From Alloascoidea africana (Eukaryota > Ascomycota > Alloascoideomycetes > Alloascoideales > Alloascoideaceae): a stretch of 64,000 nt of DNA. Position 1 is the stretch's first letter. Every line of letters starts with the position of its first letter. The stretch is from assembly GCA_030581615.1 (NCBI GenBank), contig JAKTTT010000048.1:62001-126000 (forward strand), in the 5' to 3' direction. Positions 30,680-41,422 of this stretch are shown piece by piece. The position numbers and the translations under genes were made by a program. The notes below the pieces were generated by a model. It worked only from the letters and a program-made list of their open reading frames with translations. It did no database searches and was not told where the DNA came from.

Positions 30680-31918
30680 CTAACTATTATTCAACTCTTT
30701 TGCAAACGACTCGATAAAATCCGCCAGTTTATCCGCACTTTCCACTGCAACTGCGTTATAGTTGGAAATGCGAATGCCCCCAACAGACCTGTGCCCTTTC
30801 AAACCGGTGAGTTCCTGATCAGCGGCCCTCTTGAGGAAAGCGGCCTCTCTTCCCTCACCAGAAACCGTAAACACAATGTTCATCCGGCTTCTGTACTGGG
30901 GCACAACAGGAAGGTTGAAGATAGCGGGATACTGGTCCAGAATCTCGTAAAACCTTGCGGCCTTCTTCTCGCTCAGCTTTTCTTGTTCCTGGATGCCTCC
31001 CTTGATCAACAATCTTTGCACCACGAGATCGATTATCCGCAGAGTAAAGATGGGAATCGTGTTGTAAGCAGAGTCATTTTTCACAACTGTAGGGAAATCA
31101 ATTGCAATCGGGGTAATAGGAATACCCAATTTGACCAGTTCTTGAGTAGGAGGGATGTCCAGCAAAGACTTTTTTATGATATAGATTGAAAGTCCAGCCA
31201 GTCCCACATTTTTCTGTGCACCTGCCTATTGCCAAGGGTTAGATTTCATACTAGATAATGCAAAAAACCACACTCTCAAACTTACAAAAATCAAGCCGTA
31301 CTTGCTAACGTCAATTTTCCTCGAGAGAAAGTTTGAAGACATGTCGGCAACCAGTTCAACACCTTCAGCAAGCTTAGGGATCTGGGGGAACTCGACGCCA
31401 TGAACAGTCTCGTTATCACAAATATACACATATGCTGTGTCTTTGGGGTCTGAAAATTTCCACTCGCTCTCTGGCGGGATGTTGTCAAACTTGCCATTTG
31501 CACTGGACTCTTTGCCGTTTGCAACAACATTGGTATCGAATCCAAGTCGTCTTGCCTCTTGTTCAGCCTTGTTACTCCAACCACCGGTGACAAAATAATC
31601 TGCTTTGCCCTTTCTACCAGTCTTTTTCGCAAAGGCTGCAATTAGGTTATAGGCGACTGCGGAAAACCCAGTCGTGCCTCCTCCTTGCAAAAAGAAAACC
31701 TCGTGCGTATCGGGTATGTCCAAAAGCTCTTTCAAACCTTGCTTTGTGCTCTTGATGATTTCTCCAGCTGGAGCCGAGCGATGGGAGATCTCGCCAACGC
31801 CAATGCCAACGTCCTGGTAGTTCACCAGCTCGAGAGCTGCTTGTTGGAGGACCTCTGTGGGCAGCAACGCCGGACCCGCACCAAAGTAATGAGGAAGTTC
31901 ACGATCAAGAGATACCAT
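30680..31918 (-). CDS. SER1: Phosphoserine aminotransferase, two exons
   Basis: Exons 31286-31918 and 30680-31225 join to 392 residues, the usual SerC/Ser1 length. It converts 3-phosphohydroxypyruvate and glutamate to phosphoserine in serine synthesis, in the cytosol, using PLP. Landmarks: HYFGAGPALLPTEVLQQA, GVGEISHRSAPAGEII, FLQGGGTTGFSAVAYNL, ADMSSNFLSRKIDVSKYGLI then F/AGAQKNVGLAGLSI across the intron. The QK lysine just after the intron is the expected PLP Schiff-base residue. The C-terminus contains GHRSVGGIRISNYNAV. The 60-nt intron has a GTAAGT 5' site and a TCTAAC branch site. A TGAGTCAT and a TCACGTG box lie upstream, fitting Gcn4 and Cbf1 control. Its stop is 111 bp upstream of DMC1. 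Confidence 0.95.
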
Positions 31919-32256
31919 ATCTATCTATATTTCAAAAGAAAGAAGGAAAGACAGAGAAAAGCAAAGAGCAAGAACATGAATCATAAATTCATCTATATCC
32001 GGGTCACGTGCCCAAGGGAAAAACGGGCAAATCTGCGATTTTCTTGAAAAAAGGCGATGGAGGCCCCAAGATTTAAAAAAAGTGAGTCATTCATTGTTTA
32101 ACTTGTTACACAGTTTGTATTTCTATTTTCTATTTTCTCTAAGAAAGTCATAATGCGAATAATGTCCAAAAAGCGTAGGCAAAAGAAAAATGTACAAAAA
32201 AACAAAACAAATTCTACACAACGTCCAGTTTTGATTTTTTTTTCTATTAGCAGATT
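31919..32256. other. SER1 promoter / PCK1 3' region
   Basis: About 340 bp between two minus-strand genes. It contains TCACGTG (32004-32010), TGAGTCAT (32093-32100) and T-rich PCK1 3' sequence. Confidence 0.55.
32093..32100 (+). promoter_or_regulatory. Gcn4-type site (TGAGTCAT) upstream of SER1
   Basis: A perfect Gcn4 core 175 bp before the SER1 ATG (the site is bound in either orientation). SER1 is a Gcn4-responsive serine-pathway gene in S. cerevisiae. A TCACGTG box lies between it and the start (32004-32010). Confidence 0.6.
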
Positions 32257-33921
32257 TTAGAACTTGGGTCCTGCAGCAATAACCTCTGCGGTTGCCTCGC
32301 CGCTGTATTTTTTAAAGTTATCGTCAAAGAGCTTACCAAGCTTGACAATCTCGCCTGTAAAGTCTGAGCCCTTCCAAGCAAGCTTGGGGTTGAGGATTTC
32401 GCGGGGCAGGTCGGTAGAGCCAGGGACGGAGGTTGGGATGGACAGGTTGAAGACTTCGAGTGTCTCAAACTCGGCCTTGGCGAGCTCGCCAGAGTGGATC
32501 GAGTCCAAAATGGCTCGGGTGTACTTGAGTGGACATCTCTTACCGCCGCTCTGGACGGACTGGCCGGTCCAGCCTGTGTTAAGCAGCCAGGCGTTGGCCT
32601 TGTGCTCGGTCATCTTCTTTGCGAGCATCTCTGCGTACTTCATTGGGTGGAGAACCAAGAATGGCTGGCCAAAGCAGGCGGAGAAGGTGGCCTCGGGCTC
32701 AGTGACACCTTCCTCGGTACCGGCCATCTTGGAAGTGTAACCGGAGATGAAGTGGTACATAACCTGTTCAGGAGTCAGGCGAGAGATAGGAGGCAGGACA
32801 CCACGGGCGTCACAGGTGAGCAGAATAATGTTGGAAGGATGGTTAGAAGAGAGACATGGGAGCTTGGCGTTGGGGATGTACTCGATGGGATAAGAACATC
32901 TTGTGTTTTCGGTGAGAGTGGAATCGTCGTAGTCGACTTCTCTGCTCTTGGGGTCAAAAACAACGTTCTCAAGGACGGATCCGAACTTGATGGCGTTGAA
33001 AATATCGGGCTCCTTTTCAGCAGAGAGACCAATGCACTTGGCGTAGCATCCTCCCTCGATGTTGAAGACACCATCGTTGGACCAACAGTGCTCATCGTCT
33101 CCGATAAGCAGTCTCTTGGGGTCAGCAGACAGAGTAGTCTTACCAGTACCGGAGAGACCAAAGAACAAGGTCACATCACCATCGTGGCCCTCGTTGGCAG
33201 AGGAGTGGAGAGTGAGAACATCGTATTTGACTGGCTGCAAGTAGAACATGACGGTGAAAATACCCTTTTTCATTTCACCAGCGTACTCGGTACCCAGGAT
33301 AAGCATCTCCATCTCTTTGAAGTTGATGGCGACGGATGTGGAAGAAGACATGCCAGAGGTGTATCTGTTGGCAGGGAAAGAGCCGGCATTGTAGATTGTA
33401 AAGTCTGGCTTGCCAAATTCCTCCAATTCCTTCTTGGAAGGTCGGATCAACATGTTTCTCATAAAGAGAGCGTGGTAAGCACGGGCGCACACGACTCTGA
33501 CCTTGAGTCTGTACTTGGGGTCCCAGCCAGCGTAGGCATCGACGACATAGATTCTTTCCTTGGTGTTGAGGTAGTCAATGGCACGCTCTCTGTTGATCAG
33601 CCAAGTCTGCTCAGAGACCTTCTTGTTGACAGGCCCCCACCAGACATGCTTGGAAGACGAGGGCTCATCGACAATACGCTTGTCCTTTGGCGACCGGCCA
33701 GTTTTGGCACCGGAGGAAGCGACGAGCGCGCCTGTGGAGTTTATAGCAGATCCGACCTCGTGGACCAAAGCGTCCTCGTACAATTGGGGCACGCTGGGGT
33801 TGTGCTCGATATGGACTCTGTTGTAGTCGATGTGAGCGGTCTCAAACAGCTCTTCTTCTAGCTCAGAGTGTGGTTCGACACCCTTTGGGTGCAACTTTGT
33901 GACGTTAACTGGAGGCGACAT
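32257..33921 (-). CDS. PCK1: ATP-dependent phosphoenolpyruvate carboxykinase
   Basis: 554 residues, intronless, very close to the ~549-residue yeast enzyme. Converts oxaloacetate and ATP to PEP, CO2 and ADP, the committed step of gluconeogenesis in the cytosol. Landmarks: [69 protein letters not shown], the P-loop [31 protein letters not shown] (metal site DD and EGG) and [29 protein letters not shown] box reads on the minus strand at 33993-34000, about 75 bp before the ATG. The coding region shows well-biased codons expected of a highly expressed gene. No sign of disruption. Confidence 0.97.
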   Translation of the reverse strand: MSPPVNVTKLHPKGVEPHSELEEELFETAHIDYNRVHIEHNPSVPQLYEDALVHEVGSAINSTGALVASSGAKTGRSPKDKRIVDEPSSSKHVWWGPVNKKVSEQTWLINRERAIDYLNTKERIYVVDAYAGWDPKYRLKVRVVCARAYHALFMRNMLIRPSKKELEEFGKPDFTIYNAGSFPANRYTSGMSSSTSVAINFKEMEMLILGTEYAGEMKKGIFTVMFYLQPVKYDVLTLHSSANEGHDGDVTLFFGLSGTGKTTLSADPKRLLIGDDEHCWSNDGVFNIEGGCYAKCIGLSAEKEPDIFNAIKFGSVLENVVFDPKSREVDYDDSTLTENTRCSYPIEYIPNAKLPCLSSNHPSNIILLTCDARGVLPPISRLTPEQVMYHFISGYTSKMAGTEEGVTEPEATFSACFGQPFLVLHPMKYAEMLAKKMTEHKANAWLLNTGWTGQSVQSGGKRCPLKYTRAILDSIHSGELAKAEFETLEVFNLSIPTSVPGSTDLPREILNPKLAWKGSDFTGEIVKLGKLFDDNFKKYSGEATAEVIAAGPKF

Positions 33922-34577
33922 TGTGGGATTCTAGTGGAGTGGGATAAGAGGATAATTGATATGTTGCTGGAAGCCGGGGGCAGTTGCTGGTGCTTTTATA
34001 CTGGCGGTTTTTTTTTTTCGATTTTGTGGGGAAGCGCTGTGCTCGGAACAGGCCGGAGCGCCTCGGAACGCAGAGTGGGCTCGGAGCAGAACGGAGCCGC
34101 CCGGAACGGCGGGGCTCCAGCCAATCACGGGCGCTGAGGGAATTATCGTGGGGCGTGTTACCCGGCGCGTACCCCGGACTGGCGGTTTTGAGGCTCTGGG
34201 CGCAGCGATGGGGATGCGAGCGGGCTTTTTGGCAGCTTAGTTTCGAAGTTTCGTGGGAGACAACAGGTCTAAAACGGCGGCCGGGGACAGCGACTGGGCC
34301 CGAGCTGGAGGCCCTGGGCGCTGGGAACTAGCCCTAGAACCGGTGGCCGTGGACCGTAGACTGTGGACTGTGGACTGTGGAGGGTCCAGCAGCACAAGCA
34401 GCACCAGTCCTCTCCATCTGGGAAAGCTCCTCGTCGTGTGCTTCAAATAGTGTGCTGCTAATGTATATTCCGAAGCAAAATCTAAAACCAAAAAGATAAA
34501 AAGAAAAACTCTATTCTACACTCCTCTTCCTAAATAGTCCGCAACGGGGCTGTTCCGATGTTCGCTATAGCTCTAGA
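33922..34577. other. PCK1 promoter / YEN1 3' region, GC-rich
   Basis: About 650 bp, GC-rich between 34040 and 34330. It holds the PCK1 TATA box (33993-34000, minus strand), several CGG/CCG pairs that could serve zinc-cluster activators of gluconeogenesis (not assigned), and a tandem of the heptamer TGGACTG near 34354-34380. Confidence 0.5.
33993..34000 (-). promoter_or_regulatory. TATA box of PCK1
   Basis: TATAAAAG on the minus strand, about 75 bp before the PCK1 ATG; fits a strongly regulated gene. Confidence 0.6.
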
Positions 34578-37500
34578 CTATTGGGAGCTGATCAACACGG
34601 GCGACGAGGCACGGCGAGCTTGCGCCGGTTCTGCTTCCTGTTTCTGCCTATTCCGGCACGAGGAGGAACCAGAGGAAGAGGATGGGGGGACTCCAGCAGC
34701 AGGCGACGAAGATGAAGCCAGCGAAATCACCACCGCAGCTCCATCGTGACTTTCAGCTCGTTCGCTGGCTCTGACACTTCCAGTCGTGCTCACAAGGACT
34801 CTTTTCGTCGCTGCTGCCCCTTCTCCTGCATTCGTATCTGTGTCTGCTCTCGTATCGACGTCCGTATCAACATCCGTATCGGCGTCCGTATCTGCTTCGG
34901 TATTAGAGTTTGAGTTTGAGTCCCAGTTGTCCTCCACAATAGACTTTTGAAAACTCTCCAGCAAATTCATCTTCCCTTTTCTAAATGGAGAGCTCGGAAT
35001 CCGTGCGTAATCCGCATTACTGTTGCCGTCTGGCACGGTGGTCTCGGGACCCAAGTTGGGCCGTTTGCTCGTTTTCAAATCTGGCACGGGGCTAGAACTG
35101 GCCCCAGCTTTCTTCCTCTTATTGTCTTGAAGCCGCGCCCGCAGCGGACTGGAGGACACTTGATCGCTGCCAACCCCACGATTGGTGTTGGCACGACTAC
35201 TTAGAAACGGCGAATTCGACGATCTTTGTAAAGTCTTGACTCTTTTAACCGAAGATCCAAGCCCTTTCTGTGAGCCTGTAAACGGTGAATATGAGTGTCT
35301 TGGTACGTCATCTGAATCTGGCTCCATCGATACAACCCCATCAGAAGAATTAGCAGGACTCGAAAGAGCAATAAGACGCCGTCGGAGATCACTAGAAGCA
35401 GCTTTGATCGGCGACAGCACGTTTTTGGTACTTGCCACTTCTTCCTCTTCATCCTCGTCAAGACTCACAACAATCGGTAGCTTTTTAGAACCTGTAGTGC
35501 TCGTATCACTTTTTGTGCTCCCCAATGTCCGTTTCCCACGAGAACCAGGAGACTTTGAGAAGTATGCCACCAAGCTAGTCTGCTGGGCCTCCTTCTTCCT
35601 CCTCGTTTGAGTGCTGCTGCCCTTGGAAGGACTTTTGGACTTTGTTCCCAAAAATGATCCACCGCTGTCCCAAATTCCATTCTTTTTCGTCTTTGATGGC
35701 GTCATTTGTAGAATTGTGCTGGACTCTTCTTCCAAATCTTCGAGAACACTTCCACCACCTAGAAGCAAGGCATTTGGCGCCGTTCGGGACCGCCCATTAG
35801 AAGAAGACCTTGAGCCAGTGCTATAGGACGTTATTAGTCTTTGTCCGCCGCTCGTCGGCGTCGTGGTTCTGCTACGGTTGTTCCGCCGTCTGCCTGATCC
35901 TCCTTGAGATTTAGCCTGTTTAGCGTCCTCCAATACTTTTCGGAAATGATCTGTGGCCTTTGCATTTATCACTTCCAAAATACTGCTAGGAATCCAGTCT
36001 TCCAACTCCACTATATCCTGGGAAAAATTCAAATTTGCAGCCCGCCCTCTTGTCGATCCACTCTCACTGGTTGTCAGTTTGGACAGATAGTACTCTTTAA
36101 ACTGTTCCGGCGTTTCCAATTCTGGTGAAGGCAGATTATCACACATGATTTTTTCAGCATTGTACTTGACTTTAAACGCCATGTAGGAGGTCCCTTTTGT
36201 AGTCTTGACCTTTTCGCTTATAAACTCTACCCACAGTTCATTAGTTTCCAACAGGCTGTTGATCTGAGCGTAATTTTGGTAGAAAAAAGGCATTGAAAAA
36301 TAATGTTTAAAGTACGATCGAATAGGTTCAAACCGGTTTATTAAACTTGCTTTCATGAAATGTTTTGCCAAGGGTGTCAAATCCAAGTTGTTACTCTTTC
36401 TGTCATTGTTGGCAACATTACTGAAAGAATGTTTCCAGTCTTGTACAAAACCTGTGAGTTCTGTCTCCGATGAAACAAATGGACACAGATACTTCACAAT
36501 CATTTCATCGCTGGGGAAATGCTTGAGACCATCTCTTAGATGTGTCAGTCTTCCGAAAATGAGCGATGAGTGGTCGAGCACTTCCTGTTCCACTTTTCTT
36601 TTCCAACTTTCCAGCTCTTGGACTCTTTCCAATCTCTCGCCTTTCCCTTGTCTCAAACCAGAGTAAATTTGTGTAAACTCGCCGCAAACATCAATGGTTT
36701 CACTCTTGTACAGTGCAAGCCTTCGGGCTCTTGCTATTGACATATCAGCAACGCCCGAATGGTAATCTCCACCCATAAAAAGACAGATGAGTAAAAAATG
36801 AAATCGGTCTATCCCCAACTTCAATTGAACTTTCTCCATGTCTACTGGTGTCACCCAGATATTGCTAGAATCGGCACGCAGCTTTGATTTTGCACCAGTT
36901 ACACCACTACTTTCGCTCTCGCTCCCAGAACCCGTACTAGCAGATCGACCCGCTTTTGTGTTTGCACTATGGGGTCTATCCTGAACGAATCTGGACCAAT
37001 TTTTCAATATTCGTTTCCCTCCAAACATGAGCGTATCCGAGTCGTTTGTAACTATGAAATCGCAGAGTCCCTTCTCTTGTAATTGAACACACTCAGCCTC
37101 TGCTTCCCCCCTTGCCGTGTAGTACGTGACATTCATCATTCGTAAAACCTGTTTCACCTCGCGAACATCATTTGCAAACTTTCCTCTTAGTGTATGCATC
37201 ACCAAGTCTTGTTCATCAGGTTCATCTTCAGCTTCATGTGGAACCGTTGAGCTTGGATCTATACGGTAATAATCACTGCCTTTCAGTTTAAATCTCCTCT
37301 TTTCCCAAGGCTTTTCATCGCCATCAAAAACCAAAATCACGCCAATGTTCAAGGAGAGCAGCAATCTGATTCGTTCAAAGAAGAGTTGATAAACTTTCTT
37401 GCTTGGTCCACTTTTGCCCTCCTTGTAGAGCGACGCCGTGACACTTGAGTTTGCCTCGAATACCCACACAAACGCATCTATCGCCACTGTCGGAGGTCTC

Positions 37501-37724
37501 TTATACCGTGCGTGAAACTCGGAGGAAAAGACAGGAAGGGCTGGGTTGGATCGTGTTAGACTTTTTCCCTTTTGTGGGCAGAGAGGCGCCCACAAAAAAT
37601 CGGTCCGCACTTACGCACTCGTGGATCGCTTGCTTCAGCAACCAGGCTCCAGGCTCTATTCCAAAGTTAGAGAATTTGCTTATTCAAACGTGCTTATATA
37701 TGTTACACACCCTACTATTCCCAT
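34578..37724 (-). CDS. YEN1: Yen1/GEN1-family Holliday junction resolvase (XPG nuclease), three exons
   Basis: Exons 37711-37724 (14 nt), 37615-37655 (41 nt) and 34578-37540 join to 1005 residues. The join gives MGIVGAWSLVAEASDPRVPL then PVFSSEFHARYKRPPTVAID, the XPG N-terminal signature with the catalytic N-terminal glycine. Nuclease residues follow: VAIDAFVWVFE, VFDGDEKPWEKRRFK, ARGEAEAECVQLQ, CDFIVTNDSDTLMFGGKRIL and FMGGDYHSGVADMSIARARR (helix-two-turn-helix). The C-terminal ~450 residues are disordered, Ser/Arg/Lys-rich, with many SP sites, as expected for CDK-controlled nuclear entry of Yen1. 5' splice sites are GTGTGT (weak) and GTAAGT; branch sites TCTCTAAC and GTCTAAC. Read without introns the nuclease would lose its N-terminus. 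Degenerate Asp-Thr repeats occur near 34843-34912. Confidence 0.9.
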
Positions 37725-37867
37725 ACAGCCATAAGTTTAAGCCCAAGGTTTTTGTGGTTTTTGTGTTTGTGAACAGAGAGGCAAAGTACGAAACACCATC
37801 CATCTTTTCTCCATCACCTCTTCACAAACTGACACACTCTACACACACATACACACACACACACAGG

Positions 37868-38380
37868 ATGAGCAACCCGCACTCGCTTTATCCAAAGCGG
37901 TGGCTACTCTCGACCGGAGTCCCCAATAGCGTGTGCACGGACGAGCGCCGGATGCAGAACTACCGTCCACTGACAAAGGAGACGGCGCCGCGGTTAATCG
38001 ACGCCTTTGGGAACTCGATCAAGGTGCTTGGCGTAGGTGACATTTGCATCCGTGTTTTCAACTCGAGGGATGAGTGTTTTGAGATTATGGTCCATGATGC
38101 ATTCCATGTACCCAAGGGGAGAGAAAACATTTTGCAACTGCATTATCTTATTTCTAGAGGTATAGGGTTCCGTTATGGATCGGACCCAGTTAGCAAGGAC
38201 CCAAACGATATGGCGATGCTGTTTTCGATGCAGGGTTACGACTTTCTCAGCGTCCCACCAAACCCCATCAACAGGCTTTTTTATTTTTATGAGGAAGGAT
38301 GCGATCCTCTTGATGTTCCTGAAGGAATCTCTGTAAATACGATACTAGTGGCAGATGATGAAGATGATGAAGAGACATGA
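37868..38380 (+). CDS. Stand-alone copia-type protease-fold (Pol beta-barrel) protein, possibly domesticated
   Basis: 170 residues from the ATG at 37868. The chain follows the Ty1/copia Pol beta-barrel region in order: RWLLSTGVPNSVCTDERRM, then IDAFGNSIKVLGVGDICIRV, then MVHDAFHVPKGRENILQLHY and LISRGIGFRYG, ending in an acidic tail (DDEDDEET). No integrase, reverse transcriptase or flanking terminal repeats are seen, and the frame looks whole with its own upstream region, so it looks like a single old captured domain rather than a transposon copy. The frame is open 141 codons further upstream to 37445 but that part overlaps the 5' end of YEN1 on the other strand, so the ATG at 37868 was chosen. 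A short CA/ACAC tract lies just before it. Function unknown. Confidence 0.6.
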   Translation: MSNPHSLYPKRWLLSTGVPNSVCTDERRMQNYRPLTKETAPRLIDAFGNSIKVLGVGDICIRVFNSRDECFEIMVHDAFHVPKGRENILQLHYLISRGIGFRYGSDPVSKDPNDMAMLFSMQGYDFLSVPPNPINRLFYFYEEGCDPLDVPEGISVNTILVADDEDDEET

Positions 38381-38425
38381 AACAAAAAAAAAAATACTTA
38401 TAAAGTATGGACATTTATTTTTTTT

Positions 38426-39847
38426 TTACTCTATAAACCCATCTTCCCCAAGAGCAAATTCTTCAAATCTCTGGATAAAGCAGTTTAGACGTGAGAGTAA
38501 AGACCATTTCTGGGCCCCAGCAGTTATCGATGCATTGTCACACCAGACATTGAAATTTCTCTCAATCTTGTCCAAAATGCCATCGTTATCACACTTTTCC
38601 CCAAATTGGTTTCTGGGTATGCGTATTGTAATGTTGTGGACTGTAGGAGTACTGGTTGAGCCCTTGTACTGGATGGGGACACAGAGTCTAACAATTCTGG
38701 TGTCTCCTGTTAGGAACGAGATGCCTGTTCTCACCACGATCTCTTTTTCGTTCCCAGTTGAAGCCGTGTTATCCAGAGACTCGTAGTGGATGCGCACTGT
38801 AAATACCGTTTCCATTGCAGATTTTGTAAACTCGGAGATTGTTGTTTCGCCAAGTCTCGCTTTAAGCAGCTTGATCTCTTGCCTTCTGGTCTCGGATTCT
38901 TTGAAACGGGGTGTGCGCGGCTCAATTTGCACTTTCGCTTTTGTCGGACGCAAACCAGAATCGCTTCTAGGTGTGAGTCGTGTTTGTGGCTTTGATTGTG
39001 TAACTTTCTGTATGGAACGGACAATTTTTATTGTTTCTCTTTTATCTTCTGCGAGAAACTCTTCCAGCCGCGAGTCCAGCGTACGAATCATCTCCAAGAG
39101 GCCCTCACCTCGTGGGAAACGACGCTGGTTCCCCTTCGCGAACAGAGCGTAGACCTCGGTCACAATGTTTCTGAATCCGAGTTCGACGTTGATGGCGTAG
39201 CCCCGTGGAATATCTTTGTTTAGCACAGCCAGACGCACTTTTTTATCATCATCTTGTTGGTGTGAAGAGGGCGGGTATGAAGCTGGGATGAAAAGGTTGT
39301 AACTAAGGGTTTGCAACTCATATGGGAACTCGGGATCAGAGGGACTAAAAGAGAGTTGTACTGTCAGATCGCCTTTCTCCAGATCCACTGCTCCAGGAAC
39401 AGATTCGTGCTGTAAGAAGTTCTGAATATCACGAAAAGATTTGGATTCTTTGGGAATCGGTATCCCATTTATGCGCTCTGGAGACCATTTTTGGAACAGA
39501 TGTGTGAGCTCTGAGGTTCGGACAGAGGGTCTTTTCCCTCTTCTTCGTTCCTGTCTTTGTTGGGTGCCCTGTTTTAGTTGATTCTGATTCTGATTCCGAC
39601 CTCGTCCTGGTGGTCTTTTCTTTGCTGCTTCTATAGTTGTGCTTGTGCCTGTGCTTGTACTCGTACTCGTACTCGTACTCTGTTGGCCTGATGTGCTCGC
39701 ACTGTTAGCGTTGTTCTTTCTCCTTCTTCTTCGTCGCTGTTGTGTGTTATTGCGCGTGCTTTGACGTGCTTGGTCCTGGCCTTGGTCTTGAGAACGACTC
39801 GCAGCAGTTTGTGCTGTTTGCTGTTCGTGGTGGTGGTGTTCTGCCAT
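38426..39847 (-). CDS. Unrecognised protein with basic Gln/Arg-rich N-terminus
   Basis: 473 residues, intronless, not assigned to a family. The first ~115 residues are low complexity: Gln/Arg/Asn-rich, His-rich start (AEHHHHEQQ), a Ser-Thr repeat and a basic patch (RRRRRKNN). The rest looks folded: RTSELTHLFQKWSPERINGI, an alpha/beta stretch LSYNLFIPASYPPS with KKVRLAVLNKDIPRGYAINV ELGFRNIV, a helical coiled part (LDSRLEEFLAEDKRETIKIV), and a C-terminal alpha/beta part (VHNITIRIPRNQFGEK, then NVWCDNASITAGAQKW). The YNLFIP...YP arrangement is reminiscent of RWD/UBC-like folds, but that is a guess. It converges on the copia-like gene with a 45-bp gap. Good coding composition and a firm ATG make it very likely real. 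Confidence 0.8.
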   Translation of the reverse strand: MAEHHHHEQQTAQTAASRSQDQGQDQARQSTRNNTQQRRRRRRKNNANSASTSGQQSTSTSTSTSTGTSTTIEAAKKRPPGRGRNQNQNQLKQGTQQRQERRRGKRPSVRTSELTHLFQKWSPERINGIPIPKESKSFRDIQNFLQHESVPGAVDLEKGDLTVQLSFSPSDPEFPYELQTLSYNLFIPASYPPSSHQQDDDKKVRLAVLNKDIPRGYAINVELGFRNIVTEVYALFAKGNQRRFPRGEGLLEMIRTLDSRLEEFLAEDKRETIKIVRSIQKVTQSKPQTRLTPRSDSGLRPTKAKVQIEPRTPRFKESETRRQEIKLLKARLGETTISEFTKSAMETVFTVRIHYESLDNTASTGNEKEIVVRTGISFLTGDTRIVRLCVPIQYKGSTSTPTVHNITIRIPRNQFGEKCDNDGILDKIERNFNVWCDNASITAGAQKWSLLSRLNCFIQRFEEFALGEDGFIE

Positions 39848-40050
39848 GGGACGGTGTAAGCGTGTGAGTTGAACGAAGAAAAAAGAAGGATGGGATGGAG
39901 TGCGGGAGAGAGATCACCAATAGATCTCAATTACTCATAACTACGCATTACGTTTCCCCCAGGACAATCTTTTGTAACAAGTACATAGATACATAGATAG
40001 ATATATATATATTGGGAGCTGTATCTGTAAAGTACTATTGATAGGAGAAT

Positions 40051-41123
40051 CTAGTGGCCACCTGTGGTGGGGAATCCGACGTAGACCTTGAACGAGTCGT
40101 AGATAAGCCATTGTAAGCCGGTCAGGGTACCAATCATGACGATACGGACAGGCAAACCGTTCCAGAGACCTGCAAAGCCGATCTGTTTGTAGATACGGCC
40201 GACGGCCTGGTTCAAGGACTCTGTGGCCTTTTTGTCCGCGTTCACTTTGGAGACCATCACGTCAGCTGGGTGGGAGACAACGGCACAAAAGATACCGGCA
40301 ATGTAGCCTCCAAGGAAAGAAACACCGGTTTGGGCAAGAGTAGAGTACTCTGACTTCTTTTTAGGCAGAGAGTTATAGATGGCCTCTACGGTGCGCTCGA
40401 ACGATGCAAACTTGACCATGGTGTAAGGGATCTGGCGGGCCCAGAGAGGACCAAGACCTTTATAGAGACCCGCAATGCCCTCCTTTGCGGTAATTTTTTT
40501 CCAGCCGTCAGCGACAGAGGTGGCATAAGGCGGGATAGTGGTTTGGGTCTTGACCTTGATGGCTTCCCAGGGGCAGAGCAGGACGTCTGCGATAAATTCA
40601 GCAGAGGCCGAGGCAGTCAGATAGAGGGTGGTCTTATACTTATCGGCAACTTCCTGGCCAACGATCTGGGCATAGTTGTATTTGAAGAACTCGTAAAAGC
40701 CGTACTTGCCCGCGCCTTGGAAAGAGTATCCGATGAAGGTAGCACCGAGGCCAGTCCAAATGCCACGGAAGCCTTCTGTTGCGATAATTGATTTCCAGCC
40801 CTGGAAGTTGGAGGTGTAGAGGGTCGGGTTCACCTGACGGCGGCACTTGACGAGATCAAGAGGAGTGACGGCCGAGTGGGTAGGGCCACAGGCTAGGAGA
40901 AGGAGATTAGTGTGAAATTGTTTCAATTGGACGCAAACCAGCGGTCATAGTACATACCCAGAATGCCGCCAAGGGTGCAGAGAGCAAAGTACTCGTTGGA
41001 GAAGAGCTCAATGTTCTTTGCTGGAGGAGCAGGGGGTTCGAATGCCGAGCGAAGCCAGGAGGAGTACGAGTAGGGGTTGGGGCGGGCGACCGCGGAGTCT
41101 CGGGGCGGGAAGAGATGCGACAT
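40051..41123 (-). CDS. MIR1: Mitochondrial phosphate carrier (Mir1/PIC type), two exons
   Basis: Exons 40958-41123 and 40051-40892 join to 335 residues. An SLC25 carrier moving phosphate with protons across the inner membrane for oxidative phosphorylation. Three repeats with PX[D/E]XX[K/R] motifs are visible: [27 protein letters not shown] and [11 protein letters not shown]. The N-terminus ([20 protein letters not shown]) has no long presequence; the exon join reads [21 protein letters not shown]. The 65-nt intron has a GTATGT 5' site. A TATAAA box reads on the minus strand at 41208-41213, about 85 bp before the ATG. An in-frame ATG 12 codons upstream (41159) was rejected because the extension is Ser/Cys-rich leader. 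Confidence 0.95.
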
Positions 41124-41422
41124 GGTTGATAAGGAGGAAGAAAGGCAGGAGCAGGACAAGGAGAAGAAGAGAAGGAGAAAAGAGCACGGAGGCAGAGACC
41201 GGGGCGGTTTATAAGGGCCCCGCGTAGAACGGCCGGATAGCGCGGATTAGCGTGGATTTTTGGCTTTGGCTTTGGCTTTTGGATTGGGTCTGGATAGGTT
41301 TAGGCTTGATCTTGGAGCAAGGAAGTGCAAGAAAAGAAAGCACACAAAAGACGCCGCCGGTACGAAAGATACGGCTTTGTGCTCTGCTGGGCTCTGCCCT
41401 GCCGTGTGCTGCTCTGCCGGCC

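Noticed and set aside
32494-33861. 455-codon frame antisense to PCK1
   Set aside because: A shadow of a strongly codon-biased gene; the PCK1 reading is unambiguous.
41019-41050. GGTTCGAAT-like tRNA B box
   Set aside because: It lies inside the first coding exon of the phosphate carrier and no matching A box or stem is present.
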